A stretch of DNA of 64,000 nt from Annulohypoxylon bovei var. microspora (taxonomy: Eukaryota > Ascomycota > Sordariomycetes > Xylariales > Hypoxylaceae): assembly GCA_022836615.1 (NCBI GenBank), contig MU405288.1, positions 120,379-184,378 of the forward strand. Reading direction: 5' to 3'. Below are positions 46,770-56,860 of the stretch, one piece after another. Numbering within the stretch: position 1 is the first letter of the stretch; every line of letters starts with the position of its first letter. A program made the translations under genes and the position numbers. The notes under the pieces were generated by a model, which worked only from the letters and a program-made list of their open reading frames with translations, was not told the DNA's origin and made no database searches.

Positions 46770-48080
46770 TTAAATAGTGTTACTTGTCAGGCCCTTTATA
46801 TCCGATGTAGGATTCAGAACCACCATACGCTTCAGTTTGACATCCAATTCACGCCAGTCGGCATCATCATAGTACCCGGCCCCAATATCGTAGAGGAAAC
46901 CCAGAGCAGTGTCAGTGTCTATATTTAGAGCCTCCTCGATCAGCTTTCGACATATTTCTATCCGGTCTCGCCTATGGTGGGCTGCTACCCATACTGCCTC
47001 CGTCATGTGAGAATTCTGCGTGAACCTCCAATCTCCTTGCCAGCCGAGAGACTTTCCCAATTCAAGGGTGTAGAGCACACGGCATATTTCTAGATCTTTT
47101 GGGGAATCTTCTATATCTGACATTCCTGGCCAACTGTACATTTGAGGGCTCCAGTCTCTTGTAATCCAGCTGGGGAATCTTGCATATCCCATCGGCCGTG
47201 GCATTGTATGCGCATGATCCCAGTCGAGAAGTCCAGTGACATTACCATGCTGGTCTACCATAACGTTTTGAGAATCGAAATCAGGAGGACAAAGTACGAA
47301 TTCTCCTGAAGAATCATAGTTTACCGAGGCAGGCATGACTGACTTCATTACTGCTAAGGCAGCTTTGCCGTATGCATCTTCAACATCTTCTTTATAGTGA
47401 TGCGCTAGGTAGGCAGAGGTAGTGTCGAAAGGGCCGGAGGACATAACCCGTAGCGTGCCATCGTCACTGCGGCCCCAACTGTAGCAAGGTGCTAGCGAAT
47501 GTGAGCCAGCTCCATCGCCTGGGATAGATCCTATCTTGTCGAAAGAAAAGCAAGAAAATTGGGCCATGACTTGCGAAAGACTCCGCAAGATATTGAGCCG
47601 TAACTCATGCCGTGACATAGTAGCGGGCTCCCGAAACCAGGCTTGGGATACCGGCATCCCGGACACGAAGCTGATGCACATGTACGGGGCCTGGATCTCA
47701 TTTCTGTCGGTCGTGTCGAAGTCGTAAACTTGAGGCACAGGTATCGATGTTTTTTGCGCGATGAGACGCATCGTTGCAACTTGCGACTCGAGTGCACGCG
47801 CTGCTGTCTCGGTTTTGCCGGAGCCCCAGCCAGTCACAGGGACGCGAATCACAAGTCTGAAGTCATTATCCAATTGGATAATGTGGACGATATTGTATGA
47901 ACCGACTATACGGCCCAATAGTTGGCCTTTCTCGCTCCGTGTATGGAAAAGTCGTTCACGAATTCTTGCAGCAAGCGTAATGAGTGATCTTTGGGGGATG
48001 TCGGCCAGGGGCCCGAAGACTTCGCGATCCACTTCGTCGTTCATGGTTTTTGAGGATTTTTTACTAGGAAGATCAGGCAT
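46770..48080 (-). CDS. APH-family phosphotransferase-like protein
   Basis: Single-exon gene of 436 residues from the ATG at 48080; a longer frame upstream has only a TTG start. It has the kinase-like fold of fungal phosphotransferase-enzyme-family proteins: ALESQVATMRLIAQKTSIPVP near the N-lobe end, YMCISFVSGMPVSQAW, and the catalytic region LCPPDFDSQNVMVDQHG (about 255-272; the usual HGD is PPD here) followed by the metal-binding LLDWDHAHTMPRPMGY. Loss of the first His of the catalytic loop is common among fungal members; Asp and Asn are kept. The substrate is unknown. It differs from the APH-like gene at 21 kb in sequence and structure. Upstream are a barrel protein and two regulators. Confidence 0.82.
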   Translation of the reverse strand: MPDLPSKKSSKTMNDEVDREVFGPLADIPQRSLITLAARIRERLFHTRSEKGQLLGRIVGSYNIVHIIQLDNDFRLVIRVPVTGWGSGKTETAARALESQVATMRLIAQKTSIPVPQVYDFDTTDRNEIQAPYMCISFVSGMPVSQAWFREPATMSRHELRLNILRSLSQVMAQFSCFSFDKIGSIPGDGAGSHSLAPCYSWGRSDDGTLRVMSSGPFDTTSAYLAHHYKEDVEDAYGKAALAVMKSVMPASVNYDSSGEFVLCPPDFDSQNVMVDQHGNVTGLLDWDHAHTMPRPMGYARFPSWITRDWSPQMYSWPGMSDIEDSPKDLEICRVLYTLELGKSLGWQGDWRFTQNSHMTEAVWVAAHHRRDRIEICRKLIEEALNIDTDTALGFLYDIGAGYYDDADWRELDVKLKRMVVLNPTSDIKGLTSNTI

Positions 48081-48646
48081 GAAATCACACAGTCTAGGCA
48101 GTTTCCAGTTCCATTTTAGAGTAGAGTATGTGTAGACAGATATACACAAAAAGTTTACCAAGTCAACTTGTCCGACCGCACAATTCGATTTAATTGAAAC
48201 TTGTTTGTTTCACATATCCTTTGATAGTGGTACCAATTGTGAAAGGAATTGAATAGATAAAAAGCAAGCATTTATTAGCTTGTCAAACCTCCCTGCCTCC
48301 CTGACTTGGTGACTTGTCGTATTCTCAGTACCGTGCCACGTTGCTGTCGCATCCGAGTGGGATGTGGATCGATATACCGGGAGCCGTGCCGGTGCCCACA
48401 AATATCCCGGGATTTAGTGGGTCTAACGCCGTTTCATTGCTGAAATAAACTATTCCGAACCTACCTCTAGGTACTATGTAGAGCTTTCCGAGCAAGGAGT
48501 TCTTTTTTATACATAAATGCTTCTTATTTTACGTAGGAAAGAAATCGATATAATCACCTGGTTATGTAGGATTTGGTATGATTCATGTAGAGTAGAGTGT
48601 TAAATGTTCGATACATTCCTCCATATCACCAATTCTCCCGAGGATT
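48081..48646. other. Intergenic
   Basis: 566 bp, holding the APH-like gene's promoter and the 3' end of the barrel-protein gene. No other feature seen. Confidence 0.55.
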
Positions 48647-49392
48647 TTAAAGGGGTAAGACCTTGACCTCAGCCACCAACCGAGTTATATCCGCCAGACT
48701 GCCCACTTCATTCGAAATCTCTTGGGGCGATAGCTTCGCTGCGTCACGTTCCTGTATAGTATACCGGGATTAGAAGTCTAACTCTTATAAGTGATAATTG
48801 GGTACCTAGGTACTTACCGCCTTGCTTGTGAATACCCTGATGACGGTAGCAATCTTCTTGGGGAGGTTCAAGGAGCTACCGTAAACAGAGTCGGAGTCAT
48901 TTACTTTCTCCAAGCTTGATTGTACCTTCTTTAAGATAGTCTCTACATCCTCGTCGTTTGACGTGTTCTTGGGACGGATCAACAATATCTCCAAGAAAGG
49001 ACGAGCCCCAAAGAGATACGATGCAGCGTTTGTCTCAAAGAGATTTAGTTCTGGCGGGCCATTCACAAAAGGTTTCAACTGGGCCATGAAGTTCCCAAAG
49101 CCTGGAGATTTAATGAATGCATGGAAAGTAGCTTCGCTCGGCCATTCTAATCATAGTTAGAGACGTATTGATAATAGAGGATATAGGCTAGAGTCTCCTT
49201 ACCAAGAATCAGAACTTCCCTGGCATCGGCGGATACATCCACTCCGTTTTCTGAATCTATGAATCCTTGTAGTCCTCTCTGAACGCCTCCTTCCTTGAAA
49301 GTCGCTAATGCGACAGAAAGTTTTGTCAGCGCTTCTTTGAGAGACTCCGGGTCTTTCTTGAGTTGAGGGAAGACAATTTCAATGATAGCCAT
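48647..49392 (-). CDS. Dimeric alpha/beta-barrel (ABM-like) protein
   Basis: Exons (minus) 49392-49203, 49146-48818 and 48751-48647 give 207 residues; the 56- and 66-nt introns join in phase. The protein opens MAIIEIVFPQLKKDPESLKE and has two ferredoxin-like halves: ...EVLILEWPSEASFHAFIKSP resembles the WPSEAAHKAFxxSP element of ABM/EthD-like monooxygenase folds, and PFLEILLIRPKN begins the second half. Relatives include stress-response and secondary-metabolism barrel proteins with mostly unknown reactions. There is no signal peptide. It lies head to head with the Zn2Cys6 gene at 49901, 508 bp apart, so the two could share control. Confidence 0.72.
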
Positions 49393-49900
49393 GTTGAGAT
49401 GAAAGTTTTCTCAAGTAATTATATATGATTCCTTCTATAATTGAATTGTCTTTCAAAGTGGAAAGGCTGCGTACTGTCCAGGGGAAGATTGAGCGGAAGA
49501 TTGAGTATGTAGCAGATTGTTGTTTCTTAGGACCTACCGTGGGTTCAGCATAACCTTTATTTTATAATCGTTCAGCAGGAAATATCTGAATAAATGTGTT
49601 ATTGTATTGCGGGTCCCGAAATCTGTGAAGTGATTCTTGTTGCTTACCTCAGTCGGGGATAGGGGCGGCATTGCAGTGGTGTCATGCCCGCTAAATCCAA
49701 CAATATGCCTCGCAACTCACCGACAGGGCAGTAGATTGATTATAAATGTAGCGGAGTTTAGACCTATTTCGGCATGGCGTATCGTTCCTCCGTGTCAGCA
49801 TTGGATATCCAACTACGAAAAACACGAGTGTTCCACTATTATCTACTCTGTTGTTTTTGCCTAGAAAGGCGGCTAGCTAGCTAGATTCGAAGCTGTTAAT
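49393..49900. promoter_or_regulatory. Divergent promoter region
   Basis: 508 bp between the start codons of the barrel-protein gene (minus) and a Zn2Cys6 gene (plus). No individual operator can be assigned. Confidence 0.4.
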
Positions 49901-51231
49901 ATGATCTCGCGCCAGAAGTCCTGCGTTCCATGTGCGAGAGCGAAACGCCGATGCGAGCCGCAAACTCCGAAATGCCCTCGTTGTGCCCGAAGGGGTATCA
50001 ATTGCTACTACAAGAACCAGCCCGGCAGGGGTCTCGGCCAAAGGAACGGCTCTCCCCAGCTGCATCCTACCGCAAAGGACCGAGCCTATGTTGCGAAAGC
50101 TGGAAAAGGGGAACCGCATTATGATGGTGACCCGCTACGAGAGTCCCGAGCAGGAGAGGCGGGTGAGAGATTGGACGACTTCTCAGCTCAAGAAACCTCT
50201 CTGCTTCGCTTTCGGCAGATTCGGATGCCTGGGCTTCATCCTTACTGTCCTTTTGTGGTGCCGGTAACAGTACTGAATCCTCAAGCAGTTCCCACTTTAA
50301 CTCGCAGCGTGATGACATGGCCCGGGAAGTTTCTTCGAAAGCTAGAACTCCCTTTCATCCATTCATCACAGCAAGATACACCATCTCTACCTCGCCCACT
50401 TGAGGAGGCTTTTAGCGCATGTGCTAGCTACGCCTCTAGAGAGGAGGTCACTAAGGGTATAGTGATGAACATAATTGGAAGAAAAGTAACCCAGCTTATC
50501 GGTCTGGATCCATCTAAGTTGTCCATTGATGCGCATATCGCATCACTACAGGCTTTTTTAATTCTCCATATTATCCAGCTCTGGGATGGCGACGCCAGAC
50601 AACGAGCGCAGGCCGAGATGCACTCCTATATCCTCGAAAGTTGGGTGCTACAGCTGCACATGCGCACAACAGAGGCCTCGAAAGACAAAGGCGCGGCTCT
50701 GGCATGGGATCGCTGGATCAAATTAGAAAGCGCTCGGCGTACAGTCATTATGACTCTGATGACCCAGGGCGTCTATGAAATGAACAGATATGGCGTTTGT
50801 TCGTATGTCCCAAATATGGCTGACTTGCCCTTCACGACTACTGACGGTCCCGTATGTAACATCGAGAGTTCTCCCCCCCCCCCCCTTTTTAGCCTATCGC
50901 GAGAGTGAGGACTTCCTAATCAAGCTGACTGGGGAGTTATTGCACCCGAGACATGCTCGACCCTTCTGAAACTCTGTCCCAAAGAAATAATTGCTGACTC
51001 TCGATGTTGTAGTGGGATGCCGAAAACCAAAGCGACTGGAAGGAGAGGACCGAGCGCTTGGAAGCAGCTGTTACGAGTTATGGTGATTATGCCATCTCCT
51101 GGGATGAATCTATTAGCGGTCCCCAAAGTGAATTCGGAAAATTCATTCTTCTGCCGTGTCCAAGCCCTACGAAAAGAGCAATGATTCTATCAGGCCGATG
51201 TATTAACACTGCCGAGTTAGAGGTTGATTAA
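49901..51231 (+). CDS. Short Zn2Cys6 transcription factor
   Basis: Exons 49901-50851 and 51013-51231 give 389 residues. The zinc cluster is at the very N-terminus: CVPCARAKRRCEPQTPKCPRC...C (residues 8-35), with a basic linker after it. The middle (EEAFSACASYASREEVTKGI to ESARRTVIMTLMTQGVYEM) is a short helical region like that of aflatoxin-regulator-type or uncharacterised cluster regulators, not a full fungal_trans domain. The 161-nt intron includes a run of about ten C. It is likely a nuclear regulator of nearby genes; targets are unknown. The 3' exon was chosen because it continues WDAENQSDWKERTERLEAA in phase. Confidence 0.8.
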
Positions 51232-51921
51232 TGTTAATATGAAGTAGATGAGATCAACTGTATTATTGGTTGAGAAGATCCAATTCCGATCAAGCTGGGG
51301 ATATCGGGTGGAAACAAGCATTGTATTATTCCATAGATCGGCATAAGGCGCAGAACATTGTCACCCCACTTACAATTTGTACATACTACTTATCGTTCGT
51401 TAATAGTAGGTAGCATTCCAGATGCGCCGTGCTGCTTTCACCATGAGTCGCGCCCCTCGCGTATGACATGGCGAGCAACCCCTATCCAGCCTAGGACGCG
51501 CACGCGTACGCGGGTAGCCGTCCGATGCTGCGTCCGCGGTCCACGATACGTTCATGGTTGGCGAGCTCCTGGGGCTCGAAGAAAGCGCTTGGGACGTTGC
51601 GACGAAGATCGGGAAGTTTGTGTGCAAGTTTTAGTTGTCGCTTGTATGGAAGAGTCGAAAAATTAATAGAGGGTTGAACCCGACCGGGTGGCTTGGTGGG
51701 GTTATAGTTCCACATTATTGGCACTAGCTACATGGAAAGCTTGCCCTGATTAGGATAAATGCAGACAGTGCATGTACACAGTGCCTCGCACGTTTCAACT
51801 GCTATCCCCTGATTATCTAACTAGCATGTATTGCCAGTCATGATATGTGTAAGTTACCTTAACAAGTAACCCAAAGGATACCTAGGTATACACGCAGCCG
51901 AGTCAACCTTCTACCGTAGTC
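51232..51921. other. Convergent intergenic spacer
   Basis: 690 bp between the 3' ends of two regulator genes. GC-rich near 51480-51560 with CpG-rich sequence but no supported gene. Confidence 0.55.
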
Positions 51922-54900
51922 TTAATTTTGATGGTCTGGATCCATTATCTGATTAAAGAAGGGATCTAAGCCAGGCATAGCCGAGTTAAATAGATCCATG
52001 ATATCGGTTCCAATGGGGACTTCGTCATCCATCTCAAAATACCTGTCGCTTATTGGGAAGAGTAGAGCGTCGTCAAGCGGTAGGATAATATCACTGTCGA
52101 AAGCAAGGTTATCCGGCATCTAGAAAACGTTAATTGTGCCCGTGTTAAGAGCGCGAACAGGCTAGTGCCTACCTGGGTCGACCTAAGACTGGGAGGAGAA
52201 CCAATAGTAGTGGCGATCTTATTATCATCAAGTGTTTGAGGTCCGGCGCGGTGGATTGTACTGAAGGCTGTGGGGGGTGACTTCAACAATGTCAACGACT
52301 GCTTGTCAACAGGTAGATTCGATGCGTCCTCGTTCTTCACGCTATTCACATATTCCCGAGCAATGTGTGCAAATTCTCCGATGAGTGAGCCTGGTAAACT
52401 GCCGCCGCTTGCGTATTCAATTCTACTAAAATGACCCCCGGCCATATCGAGAAGAGCTAGATTCGTTCCCGTCCCGGCGTGCTTTGGATTCGTGACTACT
52501 AGTTCGAATAAGATGAAGAGAGCTACAACTGGGATCCCTGCCATAATCCTGTCACGAAGGTGTAAGCAAGAGCGCTACCTAGAAAAGTGCGGTTTCAAAA
52601 CTCATGTGATTGTGGATGAAACTTGTGCTTACCAAAGCGGTGTATTTGGCTCTACATCGATGAAAGCCGTCAACTCCAACACCTGTCGCGATGTATCCAT
52701 CATAGCCCTCGTGTTTTCAGCCTGTCGAGCTTGACTCACGACATGGCTTGTGTTCGCAGCTAGGTGTAACGTCGCTCGACAGAGGCTCAACTTAAAACTA
52801 TTGTAGAATAGGTGAATCCGGAGAGCTGCTAATCGAAGTAACGCGCTCTGCATTCCGTGTGTCTGGTATGGTTTACCCGGCCTGATATCAATAGGTATTG
52901 ACATCCGCCATTGCTCTAGTTCGGCTTCGCATTGGTCTATTATAGATAGGTAATACGCCTTTGGATCGTCCGTCCCGGCGATTGAGAAGAGGGATGCCAT
53001 AGCCTTTGATAGCAATCGGGCGTACCTCGCAGTTGCAAGAAACCAGTCCAACTCTCCTATGATTGCATCTGGTACCGATGGAACTGGAATTACAATATCG
53101 TGGTCCACAAATATCTATTGTAATTAGCATACACATATGACCTAGGTACCTGTAGCGGGAAAGGGGGTGTTTTGGGAATTATTCTTATTAAATAATTATT
53201 TCCCATAGTAGAATATTTCGTCTCGATCTAAGTACCTTACCATACAAATTTGGTAGGAAGGTACATTCGTGTAATTAATCGCCTCCAAAAATTATTCTTA
53301 AACGTTGAAATCATTCTAAAAATTACCCTTATTCTTACAATTTCTTTAAAATCATTCTTTTCTAAAAAACCTTTCCTTTTTAAAATAATTATTCTTAGAT
53401 TATTTTGATTATTTTTGAAATATCGTGAGAATTATTCTTCGAATTACCTACCTAATATCGTGAGAATCATTTCTCGAACTTAAATGGTTTCAATTACCTA
53501 ATATCGTGAGAATCATTTCTTGAACCTGAATAATTTCAATAAAAACAATTTATCTTACCTAATATCGTCAGAATCATTCTCTATCCTACCTACCTAATAT
53601 CGTAAGAATCATATCTCGAACCTGAATGATTTCAATTACCTAATATCGTGAGAATCATTCTTTATTTTACCTACCTAATATCGTGAGAATCATTTCTCGA
53701 ATCTAAGACCTCGTACACCACCTACTTAAAACCTCGTGCCCTACCTTCCTACTTACGATACCCTCACCGCCTGGCAAAATACACACCGCCCACATCACCC
53801 ATCTTTCCTACCTACTTACTTACACACATCTTTTTTTCTCATCCATCTTTCCTACCCACCCACCTACTTACACACATCTTTTTTTCTCATCCATCTTTCT
53901 TACCCACCCACCTAAGTTACTTACCCACTTACTTACTTATTTATTTATTTATTTACTTACTTATTTATTTACTTACTTACTTATTTACCTACACATACAC
54001 CACCCACTCGTACACCACCCACTCGTACACCACCCACTCGTACACCACCCACTCGTACACCACCCATTCGTATAATATTGTAAGCGCGTAGATTGTATTG
54101 TAGGTTAGATTGTATTATAGATTGTATCGTAGATTGTATCGTATTTACCTAGTAGATTGTACTGTAGATTGTATCGTACCTAGTAGATTGTATCGTAGAT
54201 TGTAGATTCGTAGACCTCGTCACCGTCCCTGCTATTGTAGCAGGGACGATGACGAGGTTTATAATAAAGAATAATTCTAAATTTCGTAGAATTCATATAT
54301 ACATAGGAACAGTTGCTATTGAGAGAAAAGGTTCTTAGATTTAAAATGATTCTTAAATTAAGAATCATTCTCAGATTAAGAATCATTCTTAGATTAAGAA
54401 CCTTTTCTCTCAATAGCAACTGTTCCTATGCATGTATGAATTCTACGAAATTTAGAATCATTCTCATAAGTGGTATGTTGTCGCTACGGTAGGTAGATAG
54501 CTGGGCCTCAGGAAAGCGAACGAGAGGCTGGAAGATGTATCGGGGAAAGACGTACTGAATTTCTTCCAAAGTGGAAATTGGTTATCTTCTCAATAGTGTA
54601 GACAACCCAAAAGGCTCTGTGATAGCTGGCACGAGCCTTGCCACCTAGATTGGCGCGGCCAAGATTCTGTGCTCTTCTGGATGCTTCAGATAATATGAAA
54701 TGTTCAATTGCTAGGCAAGATATACTGTGATAACTAATGTTAGTTATTGCTACTATTAGAATATCCTACGTGTATTCAGCTTATAACTTATTCTCTTAAT
54801 ATACGAGCACAGAGACATCTTGAAGAGACGATTTCGGTTCCTACCAAAAAGGGTTTCTGTGTTGATTGATAGGAATTTAGGCTGAACATACTTGAGCGAA

Positions 54901-56317
54901 TATATGGTCATGGCAGTCATTGCCTGTAGAATATCTAGAGAATCAGGAAGCGCAAAAAGGTCGGGGAAGATTGCGAGCGCCCTTGAAAGATATTGCCAAG
55001 CCCTCCCTTTGCCGGACTCGAATCTTCCTCCAGTACCTGCTTGACACCCTAGGGCAACGACAGCATGATATAGAGCATACGTAGCTTTATTCTGTGAAAG
55101 ACGGCCGGGGAAATTCGGGCTGAAGGCCAATGCTTCAAACTCACTCTGGTCGAGGAAAGGATAGAAAGGGTGAACCCGTTCGAAGTATACTAGTTATGAG
55201 ATTAGACAAGCCGCATTATCTACTTAAGGCACGGGGCGGAGAACATTTTATGTGAGTATTTGCCTCGGCTCTATCGGTGAATGTGAGGACATCTTTCTGA
55301 TTTCCCTTTCCACACCCTAGGGAGGTTGATGGCACTACATCGGCTATAAAACATCAGCATCTCTCCATGTCTCTGCAAACAACTTAGGGGTGTCCAGATG
55401 TTTATTTGAAGTTTAAGAATTTATGCATTGGCTTCAAGGGGCTTTTCGCTTTTAAAATTAGAGATAAGTAATGAGGCCCGAGTACGCTTACCATGATGAC
55501 TAAGCCGAGTACCAATCATCGCCGATATTCTCTGAATAAGTTCTTTTACTCTATCATTCCGAAGACGAGATGAAAGATATAATAGTCGATTGTCAGAGAA
55601 GAATGTCAGACTAGCGTTTCCAACTGATCGAACCCAGATTAGCAATTCATCGGCCTAGTTGCTAGAAGATGCGGTCGCATCATACTAACGAGTCCAATTC
55701 CCTGAGACATTTAGCAGAACTATTGAAAAATAGGGGAAAGCAGAGTGTACCTTTACTGCGAACGGCTTCTCATTCCCAAGGGCTCCAGCCGTTCGAGCCT
55801 GGGATAGCAGACGGTCAACATAGAGTTCGGGTAGTGGTCGCCGAGGCTTCTAAGATAGGTTAAATATGATATAACATGGGGTTCTTGATTTTTTATAACG
55901 ACTGACGTTTTCAATAACTAGAGGGGTGTTTGGAGATTCACCATCCGGAGATGGAGGCGACGTGAGGATGGTGTTCACTTTGAAGCCAAGCTTAGTTAGA
56001 CGTTTAATACTAAAAATATGCTGAAATTAGTGGTAGCTAACTCACCATTCCGTCGTTGAGGTATCTTCCTGCGGCTGAAATGACATTGTGCTTTACGACG
56101 CTTTGTAATAGAATTAGCAAGATTGGTACCACGACGACATCGTGTTTGAACTGGCTAAACTCACAATGCAGTTTTCGCAGGGACCGGGGTACCCTGTACA
56201 TTAACTTGAGCCTCACGGGTCCTATGAAATGCCATCGGGATATGCGTGGCAAGCTTACTTACCGTTACATCGAACTTTGCGCGCCTTACAAGAGTCGCAA
56301 CTTTTGAGAATTTCCAT
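51922..56317 (-). CDS. Zn2Cys6 transcription factor with fungal_trans domain and a giant intron
   Basis: Twelve exons (minus): 56317-56263, 56193-56165, 56100-56046, 55977-55907, 55849-55751, 55654-55492, 55343-55245, 55189-54892, 54724-54556, 53114-52633, 52548-52173, 52119-51922. Phase is continuous to 697 residues. The zinc cluster CDSCKARKVRCNGYPGPC...C is assembled from the first three exons. The regulatory domain is clear: YFERVHPFYPFLDQSEFEAL, LYHAVVALGCQAG, ILSEASRRAQNLGR, RAFWVVYTIEKI, then VDHDIVIPVPS. Exon 9 ends GRNS at a GTACGT donor; exon 10 starts IFVDHD after a GCTAAT branch and TAG. Between them lies a 1441-nt repeat-filled intron. The donor after 55245 (GTTCTC) is weak. It is divergent from the PDR transporter, so control of efflux is the natural inference. 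Confidence 0.85.
53419..53706. repeat. Seven copies of an AATATCGTGAGAATCATT motif
   Basis: Imperfect units spaced about 35-55 bp, often followed by TTCTCGAAC and preceded by ACCTACCT. Some units continue with CCTGAATGATTTCAATTACC, giving a higher-order repeat. Confidence 0.9.
54001..54072. repeat. 15-bp tandem repeat, 4.8 copies
   Basis: Unit CACCCACTCGTACAC; four perfect copies and a partial fifth with a C-to-T change (CACCCATTCGTA). Confidence 0.95.
54089..54207. repeat. Degenerate TAGATTGTATCG repeats
   Basis: About nine copies of TAGATTGTATCG or close variants (TATTG, TACTG), interrupted twice by a short ACCTAG block. Confidence 0.85.
54214..54258. repeat. 20-bp stem hairpin
   Basis: ACCTCGTCACCGTCCCTGCT, a 5-base loop (ATTGT) and the inverted copy with one C/T mismatch. 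It would fold strongly in the pre-mRNA. Confidence 0.92.
54274..54458. repeat. Foldback element, 64-bp arms
   Basis: Arms 54274-54337 and 54395-54458 are inverted copies with two transition mismatches; the 57-bp loop is itself made of short inverted ATTCTTA/TAAGAAT units. MITE-like, but no certain target duplication. Confidence 0.9.
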
Positions 56318-56860
56318 CGTCTTTCCGAAGGCTTGACATGGTAGAATGCGAAAGAATATTACTCGGACGAAGAGAGAGCCACGTTTGATGTATGATGACG
56401 GTCTGATCTCAGCCACTCTCATATGAAGCTAACGAAATTGGGTATCTCGGCACCGAGAGCTCAGACCAACGTCCTAGATTTCAGCATATGACAATCGCCG
56501 AATAGCACGATTAGACTCGGAAATTGCACGACTAAATGCCCAATTCATAGCTTTCACACAAAATCAGTTTGATGTACTAAGTGTACTAGGTGTACTAGGT
56601 GTATAGGTAGATACACGATGTATGAGAACCTAGCAGGTAGCGTATTAGATTTTTCATTCTCAGAGTCCGAGATGTTTCCCGAAGTGAGCGAGATGCTCCT
56701 GGGTTCGGCTCCCCGAACAAGCGTTGCCACAGCTATCTCTAGAGGTAGGCTTCGGACCTGAGGTATATTGATATTTATATCTATTCTCCCAGATATTTGC
56801 GATCTTTCTCTTGTTTGTTGTAGTACAACTCAGCATACCTCTCAGTACTTCGTTGCCGCC
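56318..56860. promoter_or_regulatory. Shared divergent promoter of regulator and PDR transporter
   Basis: 543 bp between start codons. It contains the palindrome CTCGGCACCGAG at 56446-56457, i.e. inverted CGG triplets with two bases between, a possible Zn2Cys6 site. A GTGTACTAG tandem lies near 56576-56602. Confidence 0.5.

Larger units (their letters stand above)
53115..54555 (-). repeat. Repeat-packed 1441-nt intron
   Basis: About ten times longer than the other introns here. From right to left: foldback, hairpin, TAGATTGTATCG-type repeats, 15-bp tandem repeat, CTTA/TTTA tetranucleotides, duplicated TTTTTTTCTCATCCATCTTT blocks (about 53830 and 53880), seven AATATCGTGAGAATCATT units, and ATTATTCTTA-rich sequence. 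No coding frame or transposase. Confidence 0.85.

Noticed and set aside
53419..53706. CRISPR-like array
   Set aside because: Repeat units are imperfect with AT-rich non-unique spacers, in a eukaryotic intron without cas genes.
54180..54419. 79-residue minus-strand frame with NLRMILNLRMIL repeats
   Set aside because: Translation of the intronic foldback loop, not a gene.
53110..54560. Regulator gene broken by a repeat insertion (pseudogene)
   Set aside because: Canonical donor, branch and acceptor flank the interval, phase is kept and the protein motif continues, so an oversized intron is the better reading.
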